Source: Evernia prunastri (Eukaryota > Ascomycota > Lecanoromycetes > Lecanorales > Parmeliaceae). From it: a stretch of 64,000 nucleotides of DNA. How positions within the stretch are numbered: position 1 is the first letter of the stretch; every line of letters starts with the position of its first letter. Where the stretch lies: contig NKYR01000013.1 in assembly GCA_003184365.1 (NCBI GenBank), positions 372,001 through 436,000 of the forward strand, in the 5' to 3' direction. The translations under genes and the position numbers were made by a program. Shown in pieces: positions 33,182 to 43,800 of this stretch. The notes below the pieces were generated by a model. The model had not been told where the DNA came from and made no database searches. It worked only from the letters and a program-made list of their open reading frames with translations.

Positions 33182-36012
33182 ATGGACATCAGGTCGATAA
33201 TTGACGCGGATGATGCACCTCCTCCACGAAAGCGATCCGCGCCAGGCTCGGTACCCCAAGATTATAGACCCCGACCAGCTGGATCTGTCAATCATCATGA
33301 GGTTCAAACGCCAACCTACCAGGAACGCCGTGATGGAAGGCCTCCACAACCGTCCCCTATCCAAACGCCCGGACACAGTGACTATTGGGCAAATGGACCT
33401 CCGCACAGCGCTCTACGGTCACCATACCAACAAACGCCTTCTTCCGGCTTGAACAGCGTGCAGTACATTCCTCCACAGATGCCAAGCCAGAGTCCTGTGC
33501 ATGGTCCACAGTATTCTCAGCGTGAGAACAATCCGTCTTCAAGTGCTCCCATCAACCGTTCGTTTGGTCCTTCGACACCACTCAGCCAAACCCCCACCAC
33601 AGGTACACCGGGTAGTGCACATGGCTATTCTAACCTCGGACGTCCAAGCTCCTCTCACTCAATACCTACCCCAAATTCGGGCCAGCAGCCCCCAAGTTAC
33701 TTTCGGGATTCACCACAGGCAACGCACACTCAATTAAGGACTTTGTCCCAGTCGCAGGCAGGCCCACAATATATGAGCCAACCGAGCCAACCGAGCACAC
33801 CTCTAGGACCTCCACCCACGTTTCCGAGGTCCAGCTTTAGTCTCCGTCGTGAGTCCCCGGGAAGCTATAATCGTGAGCAACCCCTTCCAGGAGGGACACA
33901 TGGTCAGCCGCAAGCCGCGTCGCCTTCTCCAGCGACAGCCACAGCTGGATCACCACAAAATTATGGTGTTCGGCACTCACAATCGATGAGTCACGAACCT
34001 ATCAATTTGCGTGAACGCGAAAGCAGCCTGAGTGTCAGCCCCAAGACTAGATTACCGAGCCTTCCAAGCCTGAGTTCATCAGAAGTGAATTCAGCTGAGG
34101 CTGGTACTTGGAACGGACAAGTCACGCCTGCTAAGCGCAAGGTAGAAGCGAATTCGCCGGATTTGGCAAGCGTGCGTGAGCCAACAATGAGTCGACGACA
34201 ATCGAAACAAACTCGAATGTCATCTATTGGAGTAAGTGGTTTGCTCAATGCAGCACCAACAATCGAGCCACAGGAAAAAGTGAATCGCCACTCACAATCT
34301 GAAATCCTTTCAACACTAAATTCTGAAAGAAAGAGTACATCTTTCGATTACATACCGCGCACAAACACAGTTTCCGCAGCTCATAACGTGAACCTGCCTT
34401 CGGCCCCTCAACTGCCATCTAACGCCAAGATGTCACCGTCTGCTAAGGCAGAGGCCTCAGCCATGATTGACTCATCGAATAAGACCAAAAAAAGGACTCA
34501 CGACCAAAGTCCCGCCAACGATGAAACGAAGGGATCCGTAGATCTGGAAGAAATTGCCCCGCCAACGACCCAAGCTCAAAACTCGACGCAGCCAGCCAAG
34601 AAGAGGCCTCGTTTGGGAGATTCGCCGAGTAACCCGATGCCAGTCTCTGTCGAGAACAATGACACCAATCAACCGACGAGTGCACCGGATTCTATACCAG
34701 AGCCTACAGCGAAATCAGAGAAGAAGCAGAAGCCTAGCCGATGGAAGGAAATCCCTATATGGGCTCAGTCTGTCCCCAGACATAATCGCCATCCAAACGG
34801 CAATCCTAGGCGGCAAGCCCCAAAGCAAGCACCGAACGCAATGGCGCCAGCACAAACAAGCGGCCAGCCAACCTCAATGGCAGGAACTAATGGGCTTTCT
34901 AACCAGGCTAATGGTGTACATGTACCTGTGGCACAGCCAACGCTTGCGAAAACTGGTCCGCTAGGACCTTGGGAGCCCACCTTCCTCAACATCATACCTG
35001 CCGAGGAGCTTGTTCGGATTATATCCGATTGGTTGTTCCAAAATGTCGTTCAGAGAGCTGATGTCGGAGTTGGTCCAGCTGGTGGCGGCACCGGTGGAGG
35101 AGCCGTCTTGGAAGTAGAAGCTAAGATTGGTCAGCTGATTGACAAGAACACCAATGACCGACTCCGCTTACCTGTACTGAACGAGTGTGTTGTCAGCCAC
35201 TCAGACCCAAACATACGGATCGCCTTCAAGAGCTCAATGACTGAGGTAGTTCCTTCGCGGTCAGCCCCATTACCAGAGAAATACTAACACTACTCATCGG
35301 ACAGATTCAACATAAAGCGTTCAATCAATTCCTGAATGAAGGTGTGCGTCAGTCCAAGATCCGACCGCCAGCATCGTCCACCAGTAAACCGCGCATCCCC
35401 ATGGATTACAAACACACCAAAGAGACTGACACGTTCTACGAGCTCACACAAGCCGGCGCTCTAGCCCTTCCGCAATCCATAGCCTCGGGTCTTAACATCA
35501 ATCCTCGCCATGCTAATAAGTCAAAAGTGCGCATCACGACCGATCAGAAGACTGGCAAAGAGCTTGCCAAGATCATCAAAGCGCGTGTCGCAGATATTGA
35601 CATTTACAGCCCGAGGACACTGTTTGATTGGCGCATCAGCGTGAATGTGGAAATGGACTACAAGGGAGAGATGACTGATCTAGTGGAGCCTCAAACGCGG
35701 GATGGAAAGCAGGCTGATCGGAATAAAGATCGCATGAGTTACAAGCATTTGGCTTATCAGATTGATTTGACCCAGGTGACACCTGCCGAGGTAGATGAAC
35801 ACATCGTTCTTCGATTGATCGACGTTAACGTGAAACAATTTTAGGCAACATCCAAAACAGAAAAGGAGCATGAACTCGAAATCGAAGTATCTTCTGAAGA
35901 AGTCCGCAGACAGGGCCAGCTTTTGATGCACGGGCAAGTCAGCCAGTATGAGGATTTAATCAGGGGTTTTGTGGATAATGTGAGGGTGTTGGCCAGGCAC
36001 TGCCAATCCTGA
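33182..36012 (+). CDS. cet1: mRNA-capping enzyme beta subunit (RNA 5'-triphosphatase, Cet1 type)
   Basis: Three exons, 33182-35245, 35305-35790 and 35845-36012, make 905 residues. The first ~600 are a Pro/Ser/Gln-rich disordered extension. The catalytic triphosphate tunnel starts after WKEIPIWAQSVPRHNR (guanylyltransferase-binding region) and GPLGPWEPTFLNIIPAEELVRIISDWLF. It contains the metal-binding acidic strands LEVEAKIG and HELEIEV, and RISVNVEMDY, which together form the ExE-type active site of this family. The enzyme removes the gamma-phosphate of nascent pre-mRNA as the first capping step in the nucleus. The last intron hides the HELEIEV strand and is needed for an active protein. The start at 33182 is the first ATG; the frame opens earlier only at a GTG. 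Confidence 0.95.
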
Positions 36013-36721
36013 GGAAAGAGCATTTGCTTCAAACCGAAAGGCTTAAGATACCTCAAGGCCAAGGGAACCGCAATCCTTACGCTGAATATCTTTTTCGGAA
36101 AATGTATATAGGGAGATATGTGATACCCCCATTCAATGCGAGCGATTCTTGGAGATTATCATCGAGGACGAGTTCTGGAAGGCATGAGATTCTGTAGACC
36201 TGAACTTGAGGTTTTAAGCGTCGTAATGGAGCTATCTTCTACTTGGCTTATATTGTTAGGCCAATGAACTCCCAAACAGCTTAATTTGTACGATAGGACA
36301 CTCTCCGGGCTCGCAGACATGGGTGAACACCAAACCCCGCCCCCGTAATGCCAACAGACAACTTCCGCACAGGTCCCAGCTGCTACCGTAAATAGACTAG
36401 AAACTTGGAGGCGGAAAGATACCAGGAGTTGCGAGTAAACGAGTCCAACGGATTTTGACCTGTCACCTATAGGCAGTTTGAAAGGGCATAAGCTAGCTTT
36501 GGGATATTTGAGGCGGAGCTTAGCGATACCATGACGGTCTCCATGTGTTACATTTTGGATTGCATTCGCATATCGACTCGTTGCTGTAGCTCCGTCAGCA
36601 GGCTGCGCTAAGCAATAGATTGCTCCCCAACAGTGTCAACGAGGAGAGAGGTGTTTCCAAACCAACAAAATCAGGCAGAGGGATCGGGGATTACCCCAAG
36701 AGAACACAACGAATTGTGACC
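36013..36721. other. convergent intergenic region
   Basis: Between the 3' ends of the capping enzyme gene and the next minus-strand gene. No gene, repeat or RNA recognised. Confidence 0.5.
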
Positions 36722-38017
36722 TTACCATTGAGTCCAAATGCCTTTTTGCCACTCTGCAGAATCCTCTACTTCCGGCATAACCCCCTTACGGTCGAGGGCA
36801 TGTTCGGCTAAAAATTCATTCTTCTGTATCTCGTCGATGTGTCCAACTAGTTCAACCACAGCAATATCACGGAGTCGTGCTCGTGCACCGGCCCAAAATG
36901 CTCGATTATGCACCTTTTGGCAGCATGTGTTGTCAGGCCGAGGTTTGTGCTGATAGACATGTGGAATTCTGATTCTTATTTTCTGACATAGAGGGATCTC
37001 GTCGTCGGAGAACATGCCAAGATCGATAGCAAGAGATGGATCGTAGTGGGTTCCTGGTGGGCTGGGCCCATCAGGGCCGAAACTAACACCAAAAAGACGA
37101 AGGAGACATTCTGGACTTAGGTCCAACTCCAAGTACCGGAGCCCTTTGTTGGATCGAGAGACCCGCCCCGACGCTTCTCTATAGCAGCAGAATCTTCTGA
37201 GTTGTTTGAGGGAGTAAAAGTAGAATGTGGTATGAGCATATAAGACTGCAACCGCCTCCCGGTTGAGCTGCTTATTCACGAGACAAAGTCGCATGTCCTG
37301 CATCGCCGAAGGAGGATGTCGTTTTGAACGCAATTTTCTTGTAAATGGTACGGCGATAGGTCCCATAGCGAAAGTTAGAATTATCTCCCTTAATTCGGGA
37401 GGAAGGTCTAGAAAACGAAAACCATTGAAGGACCACCATCTTTGGTAGACCACCCCGTGGAGATGCCTAGGAAACTCATTAAGCCATTCACCAACGGTGG
37501 AGAAAAATCTCCAACATCGAAAGTGATTGCACAGATCGCTCATCTGTGCCTCGCCTTTGGCAACTCCAATTGTCTTGAGGAGTTGAGAGAGTGGTTCGGA
37601 CTTCTGGCCTCGACGTACCATGATCTTTCCTGGGGTAACATGCCATGACCACGTTGTTTTGTTCCAAGTGCGGACCTCAGGGATCTGCCACATATGTATT
37701 TTGAATGGCTCCATCTTGGGCGGGCGGAGGCTGTAAAGGGGCCTGTCACGTGAACCTCCTTGAACACCGCTAATACCGCTGCTTGCTGGTAGCAAGACTA
37801 TTTTGCAACGAATATTGATGAGTTCGGTGTTGCGCGCTCGGACTAGCACTTGGGCTGCTTCCATGACAGTGTCTTTTCTGCACCCGAACTTTGTGACTGG
37901 CCAGGGATCGCATACGGTCTCTTGCGATACAGGTTGGGTATTCTTTGATGAAACGCTTGCCGGACCTGGGCTTGCATGGCGATAATGAGCAGACCTTGTA
38001 GATATTCTTCCTTCCAT
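36722..38017 (-). CDS. 2EXR/F-box-like hypothetical protein
   Basis: A single exon of 431 residues. The recognisable part lies in the middle: FRFLDLPPELREIILTFAMG, then MRLCLVNKQLNREAVAVLYAHTTFYF, the two halves of the fungal 2EXR/F-box-like domain. The N-terminal ~190 residues are Trp- and Arg-rich without a known domain, and it is unusual for the motif to be so far from the N-terminus; the real start may therefore be further downstream (MEPFKIHMWQ at ~residue 100), or an upstream intron could be missing. The C-terminal part includes a conserved-looking RIRIPHVYQHKPR segment. Function unknown; adaptor of ubiquitin ligase is one option. Confidence 0.7.
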   Translation of the reverse strand: MEGRISTRSAHYRHASPGPASVSSKNTQPVSQETVCDPWPVTKFGCRKDTVMEAAQVLVRARNTELINIRCKIVLLPASSGISGVQGGSRDRPLYSLRPPKMEPFKIHMWQIPEVRTWNKTTWSWHVTPGKIMVRRGQKSEPLSQLLKTIGVAKGEAQMSDLCNHFRCWRFFSTVGEWLNEFPRHLHGVVYQRWWSFNGFRFLDLPPELREIILTFAMGPIAVPFTRKLRSKRHPPSAMQDMRLCLVNKQLNREAVAVLYAHTTFYFYSLKQLRRFCCYREASGRVSRSNKGLRYLELDLSPECLLRLFGVSFGPDGPSPPGTHYDPSLAIDLGMFSDDEIPLCQKIRIRIPHVYQHKPRPDNTCCQKVHNRAFWAGARARLRDIAVVELVGHIDEIQKNEFLAEHALDRKGVMPEVEDSAEWQKGIWTQW

Positions 38018-38456
38018 TGTCGTAGTTTTTCAAACCGAAAGACCAACCGGGGAGGATATTGAGAACAAAAGCCACTGGATATGACGAATTTAAATGCATT
38101 TATGACATACGAAAGAGTGGAGACAATCATAGAAAATTGCCCGATATCAGAATGGGAGAAATACTTAGCGTTTGGTTTGAAACTTGCTCAAACATGTGCA
38201 CTCGGGCCACCCAAGTGAGATGATGCCTATGAGAGTGACTCGAATATGGAGCACTTACCACGGGAAATAGTAGCTTTGGGGTTGCTGGGTAACATGCGCA
38301 CATTTTGTACAATATGCCATGTTCGGTTGATTCAGGATAAGAAACAGTAAAGTAATGATGGGTTTACTCTAGCGTTTCAATACACTAGCTCCATACTTGG
38401 GTCGCCGCCCTCAAAAATGATACTTATGGGATTGTGACATTGGGTATAGCGGTGGC
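38018..38456. promoter_or_regulatory. divergent promoter region
   Basis: 439 bp between the starts of the 2EXR-like gene (minus) and cox10 (plus). No specific element recognised. Confidence 0.5.
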
Positions 38457-39971
38457 ATGTCATTGCGTGCCAAAGTGTTGAGGCCGCCCCTGTTCGAGGG
38501 TGACCAGATCTGTGCAAGATGTTTACTCCGCCTCAAAAGAACGAGAACCATCAGGCGTCCATTCAGCGTCTCCCTATCACACAAGGAAGCTATTGTTGCG
38601 AATCCCAGGCTTGGAAAATTGTTACAAAGAGAGTATTTTTCTGCCAACAGTAGCATCGACATATCCAAGACTCAGCCGCAGTCGGCCGCGCATCCACCAA
38701 TACCAGAAGACGTATCTACCACAGTTTTAGGAACCAAGTCGCAAAGTCAATCCCTTCCTCGGACCTTAAATGGCTCTTCAGAACCTCCACATCGAAGGAG
38801 AAAACGCATAAAAGATGGGATCAATACAGAAACTCCTCTTCCACTCGATGCATCATCTCGCTTATCAACTTTATCCTCAACCATGCCCGCCACATCTCTT
38901 CGTCGACTACTTACGACTTGCCTATCCCTCTCGAAACCACGCCTCTCCTTCCTAATCGTCTTGACAACAGCGACGGCATACTCGCTCTATCCTGTTCCAG
39001 CGCTCCTCCTACCATCGACCACTGCATCTCCCTCCCTGTCCGCCTTGACTCTCATCTTCCTCACTTCGGGTACTGCCCTCTGTTGTGCCTCGGCAAATGC
39101 TTTGAACATGCTGCTGGAGCCCAAGTACGATGCTCAAATGAGCCGGACACGCAACCGGCCCCTCGTTCGTGGCCTTATAAGCAAGAATGGAGCTTTGATA
39201 TTCGCAGCGGCCGCTGGAGCTTTGGGGGTGGGTAGCTTGTGGTTCGGCGTCAACCCTACTGTAGCCTTCTTGGGAGGGTTGAACATCGTGCTATACGCCG
39301 GAGTCTACACGCCTATGAAACGGATCTCCGTTCTGAATACATGGGCTGGAGCTGTGGTGGGCGGCATTCCTCCATTGATGGGCTGGGCGGCAGCAGCAGG
39401 GCAAAGTGCTACGGGAAGTGGAGAATGGAGAGAACTCCTATTCAGTGAAGAAAGCATTGGTGGATGGCTTCTCGCAGGACTACTCTTCGCATGGCAATTT
39501 CCACATTTCAACTCACTGAGCTGGCCTATTCGGGAGGAGTACAAGAATGCGGGGTACCGCATGCTTGTATGGACGAACGCTAGGATGAACGGCCGAGTTG
39601 CGCTTCGATATGCGATTCTCTGCTTTCCGATTTGTGCTGGCCTATGGTGGTTCCAGATTACGGATCAAGGGTTCTTGGTCACAAGCAGCGTTGTCAATGC
39701 ATGGATGGTCAAAGAGGCGTGGAGGTTCTGGAGGCAAGAAGGACACAAGGGCAGTGCGAGGGGATTGTTCTGGGCGAGTGTCTGGCATTTGCCGGTGGTC
39801 ATGGTGCTGGCTATGGTGCATAAGAAAGGGCTATGGGAGGGGGCATGGAAGCGGCTATATGGTGAGAGTGAAGATGAAGATTTTTGGCTGGATGATGAGG
39901 ATGCACAGACTCGTATTACAGCAGGATATCCGTTACGGGTGGTAAGGACGCTTACCTCCAGCGGAGCATAA
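38457..39971 (+). CDS. cox10: protoheme IX farnesyltransferase, mitochondrial (Cox10)
   Basis: Intronless, 504 residues. The first ~145 residues are basic and Ser/Thr-rich and include the mitochondrial presequence. The UbiA-type prenyltransferase core then starts at LSLSKPRLSFLIVLTTATAY. The first Asp-rich motif is in NMLLEPKYDAQMSRTRNRPLV, and the family-specific YTPMKR...NTWAGAVVGGIPPLMGW and AWQFPHFNSLSWPIREEY follow. About eight membrane segments are visible. Cox10 transfers a farnesyl group to heme b to make heme O, precursor of heme A for cytochrome c oxidase, in the inner mitochondrial membrane. The acidic tail (SEDEDFWLDDED) is short and variable in fungi. Confidence 0.96.
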   Translation: MSLRAKVLRPPLFEGDQICARCLLRLKRTRTIRRPFSVSLSHKEAIVANPRLGKLLQREYFSANSSIDISKTQPQSAAHPPIPEDVSTTVLGTKSQSQSLPRTLNGSSEPPHRRRKRIKDGINTETPLPLDASSRLSTLSSTMPATSLRRLLTTCLSLSKPRLSFLIVLTTATAYSLYPVPALLLPSTTASPSLSALTLIFLTSGTALCCASANALNMLLEPKYDAQMSRTRNRPLVRGLISKNGALIFAAAAGALGVGSLWFGVNPTVAFLGGLNIVLYAGVYTPMKRISVLNTWAGAVVGGIPPLMGWAAAAGQSATGSGEWRELLFSEESIGGWLLAGLLFAWQFPHFNSLSWPIREEYKNAGYRMLVWTNARMNGRVALRYAILCFPICAGLWWFQITDQGFLVTSSVVNAWMVKEAWRFWRQEGHKGSARGLFWASVWHLPVVMVLAMVHKKGLWEGAWKRLYGESEDEDFWLDDEDAQTRITAGYPLRVVRTLTSSGA

Positions 39972-40889
39972 TGCGGGCATCGTTATTGGCAATTACCAGT
40001 CACGCTATCGATAGACTGAGCTGTCCAAGCACTTTGTGATTTTCGTCTTTGTGTTACGGCTGGAACAACGGAGTATTACCCCGTATTCCTTAACGTTCTC
40101 TGTATTCAAGACACCTCTTACTCCTAGAGTCACTGCATCGTGTACAGACAGCGGGCAATTTGGTCTTCGCATCTGCTATAATGCCCACAAACCGTCCTTG
40201 CTCCGCGAGAACCTGAATCGCCACTGCTACCGGGTTTCCCGTTTGGAGCTTCGGTCCTGCGAGTGCGCGTTTTGCGGCTGCTACATTTCTCGCCCTAGTA
40301 GACATGATCCAAAGAAGCCTCAACGCAGAGTCCTCTTCAGACTGCAATGGCTACGTGTTACATGAAGGATGAGAACAGTCCAGGAGTGGGTTGATGAGTG
40401 GACTCAATCAACCGGACCACTAGCGCCACCTTAAGCGAGCTCGAATCTATTATTTTCTCGAGCATTGGTTTACCAAATTTCAAAGGAAACCGGGACAGAA
40501 ACCTCGATTCGGCTTAGCGCGTCACGGCGTCGTCGGTTGTGTTGACAAGGCGGAGCGGGGAGAAATTCCGCCGGTGGGCGACGGAGAGTTAGTTGCCTTG
40601 CAGGTTGGGTTGCGTGGCCTTCTTCTGATTTCTGGGTTCTTGTCCGACTCGTTACGGGTCCAATTGTGAGCCGACGTGTATATGACTTGTGATGACATGA
40701 AGCAAGGAAGGGAAAGAGGTTTTTAATATAGGCAAGGGACTGGGGGGAGTAGGCCTACGCGGTGTGAGGGTTCTCGGTGACTACAAACAACACAGTTTCC
40801 TCTGCTTAATTACTGCGAGCTAGGCAGCAACTCGTGCTGCTGCTGCATGCTGCTGCTCTCATCCGTCTAATATACATTCTTTTCGCTCT
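39972..40889. other. convergent intergenic region
   Basis: Between the cox10 3' end and the 3' end of the ZZ/EF-hand gene. A minus-strand 51-codon ORF (MSTRARNVAAAKRALAG...) at 40305-40090 has an Ala-rich, protein-like composition but no relatives I know. A small CTG-type repeat lies at 40835-40858. Confidence 0.45.
40835..40858. repeat. interrupted CTG/CAG microsatellite
   Basis: Two short blocks of the trinucleotide TGC/CTG interrupted by a CATGC, located just beyond the 3' end of the ZZ/EF-hand gene. Confidence 0.6.
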
Positions 40890-43800
40890 TCAAAAGCTGG
40901 CGATCTCAATCCAGCTTCCTAGGAATCCGAGCGATTCCCCCTTTTTTCCCTTCATGATGTCTTCCCACTCGGATAAACTCAGTCTCCCCGGCCCCCCGCG
41001 TTCTTTATCCTCTGCCACAAGGATATCAAGCGCAGCATAGTACATTAATGTACCGACTTCGACAGGAGCATTATCAGTCTCTTCGGGGGTCTGGTCAGGG
41101 TCAGGGTGGTTGTTGGACGGGACACCGTTTATGTTCACTTTAGGTGTGACTTCGGCTTCGGGATGAGTGGTAGAGGTGGGATGGTTGGCACTGGATTGGA
41201 CCGAAGGTGTCCTGAGGCTATTGGGTCGATTTTGGGGCATTGTCGGGTCTGAGCTTGGAGATGGGGGGTGTTTTTCCGAAGGGACAGTCGGAATCCGTGC
41301 GTGAGTGGTGTGGAGACTCTGCTGGGCAGAAACCGATACCGAGGTTGGGATCTCGCTGGTTCCGTCTAGTTGGAGATTGGGTTTAGTTTCAGCTACCTCA
41401 TTGGGTCTATTCTGTGGGAGGGTTGGATCTGGTGGCGGTGATTGGGTGCTTGAAGTGTTGCTATGAGAGGCCGCGGCGTAGCCTGATTCTGCGAGGAGAT
41501 CTTCTAGAGGCTTCTGAGTAATTTTCTGCTCTAGAGCCGGGGGATTAGCCTCGTTGAACAACACGGCGGAGCTATGGAGATCTTTGAGTGCTTCGGGAGG
41601 AAGAAAGATCGGTTCATTCTCTTCGTTAGGCGTAGGTTTGAGCTCCCCCTCATCTTGGGTGACTTCTCGTTCCGAGTCTTCTGGATGCCCACGTATGATC
41701 TTCCACAATTTTTCCTTTCCATCAGTGACCTTATCAGCAGGACCGCAGTAGCCGCAAAACCACCCAGATATCCTCTTCTCCTGACTACAAGTAGGGCAAA
41801 CATGCGGCGGGCTCTCAGGATCGAGCGCTGTAACATCTACGGCCTCTGCAGAGGGTTCACCGCATTCTTCACAATACTGGCCGGCCCAAATCCATGAGTC
41901 TTTTCCGGATGATTTGCACTGAGAGCACTGCTCCCCAGTTTCACTATCTAGTTCGCCTGCTGCGGTTTTTGACATGAATGTGAGGAGTCCGTCAGCGCCA
42001 AATGTCTCTTCGATCTCTTGGGGACCCAGATAACGTTCTGGAAGGCTTTTTTGTTTGAGCCGCCAACGCTTCTGGTAGATATTCAGACTTCTTTTGATTG
42101 TCCAAGGGTTCTTAACAGAAGCGATAATCTCTGGCCGATAGCGCTCCCTCACACGCCTCGTACGAATCGCTGCAAGCGCTAGATCTTCTCTTAACCTGAA
42201 AACAGGATCAAGTAGCTCATTGAGTGCTTCTTGTGTGACCTGGTAGAGCACCTCCCGACCAACATCTCTCTCAGGCTCGGGTACGAAGCCGCCCCAGCGT
42301 TCGTTGACGGGAATGCTACGTGACGATATTGACGTTGCTCGAGACCGGGATTCGTGCTCGTCGTCGGTACCTACGTCGTCTCGAAAGCGGACCTTTGATG
42401 AAGAGCGCGATCGCCGTGACGACGACGATTGTAGAGACTTGCGTTGGTCGTCTGGCGATTCTTGAGGACCCGGGACTTTGATCGCGTAGCTAATGAGGCT
42501 AATGAGTGAATCAAATGTTGCAACAAAGTCAATCGCATCATGCTGAAGTGACCCATATCCTGACAAGTCCTCGGCGATCTCTCTACCGCCCCAGCCATTA
42601 AAGATCATCTCAAAAACATCGTTCATCAATTTCTCCGAAGATTCCAGTGGCCAATCCATAGCTTTGATACAATCAATCAAACGCCTACGGAATTCACCGT
42701 CTTTGCTGGATCCCAAGATATGCACGAGATCGTCTTTTCGTGACTTGTCATTCTTGCGCAGAGAAGTAGTCGTACCTTCATCTTCAGAATCGGATTTATT
42801 CTCTTCTTTAGGAATGTCCCCATCGTCGAGGTAAAAAGATTCTCTCTGTTTCCTGTTACGAACGGCGATGCGTCGGACAAATTGGCGTTCCTGGTGTTCT
42901 CTAGCAACCCTTTCGTGAGCGGCGCGACGAACGGCACCTTGATCTTCGACGCTGACCACGTCTTTTAGCTCACTCAGATGCGGGAACACTTTTTTGAGGT
43001 CATCGCCGTTGATGGCCCCAGGAGGCCATTTATCATTCCTGATAACATCTCCAACCCATGGACCAATGATGCCCTTCCTTTGAACGTGCCCAAATCTGGC
43101 TGCTTCGGTTGAATCAGCGAGTACTTCGTCGAGGTTCGCCACCTCATGATCTCTATCATCAATAGCCCCACCGATTTCGTCATATATCTGATAGTCGCCA
43201 TTTTCGTCTCGCCTTTTTCCTTCGCCTGTTCTTAAACGCTCCCCTGGGGGAATAGCGCCAGAAAAAGCCGAGCTGATCGGCTGGCTACCGAGCACAATAT
43301 CCCTTGCTCCATTTTCGGAGACGTCGTCTTCTATTCCGTTGATAACATCCAAGGTGAGCTCTTTAGTAAGCGCATAATACGCCCTGAACATCCGTAGAAA
43401 ATCTTTACGATCAACAAAGCCGTCATTGTTAATATCGTAGCCTTTGAAGACTCGCTTCCAGCGTTCGGCAGGTCTGTCTCTAGTAAGAGCTGCACGTCCA
43501 TTGATGAACTCTAAGAACCCGATCAAACCATCGTTGTCCACATCGTAGAAAGCAAAGGCGCGGTCGTAAATCAAATTTGGAGGTGGAGGACGTGTCGATG
43601 TGTTTGGTACGAAGCATTTGTCAAAGGTCCTTCTATCGATTGCTAGGTTGTAGTCACAAGGGTCGTTATCCCATTCAGTCGCTGCCAGGCATCTAAATTG
43701 CTCCCAAAGAGCCTCAATTTCCACAGCTTGATACCCAGTGTCCCCTTTGATCTTCTCCATAACCATTTTAGGGATGCTGATCGTCACGGCGCTTGGCCTG

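Noticed and set aside
40090..40305. Ala-rich small ORF beginning MSTRARNVAAAKRALAG
   Set aside because: Composition is protein-like but there is no codon bias, splice signal or known relative to support it.
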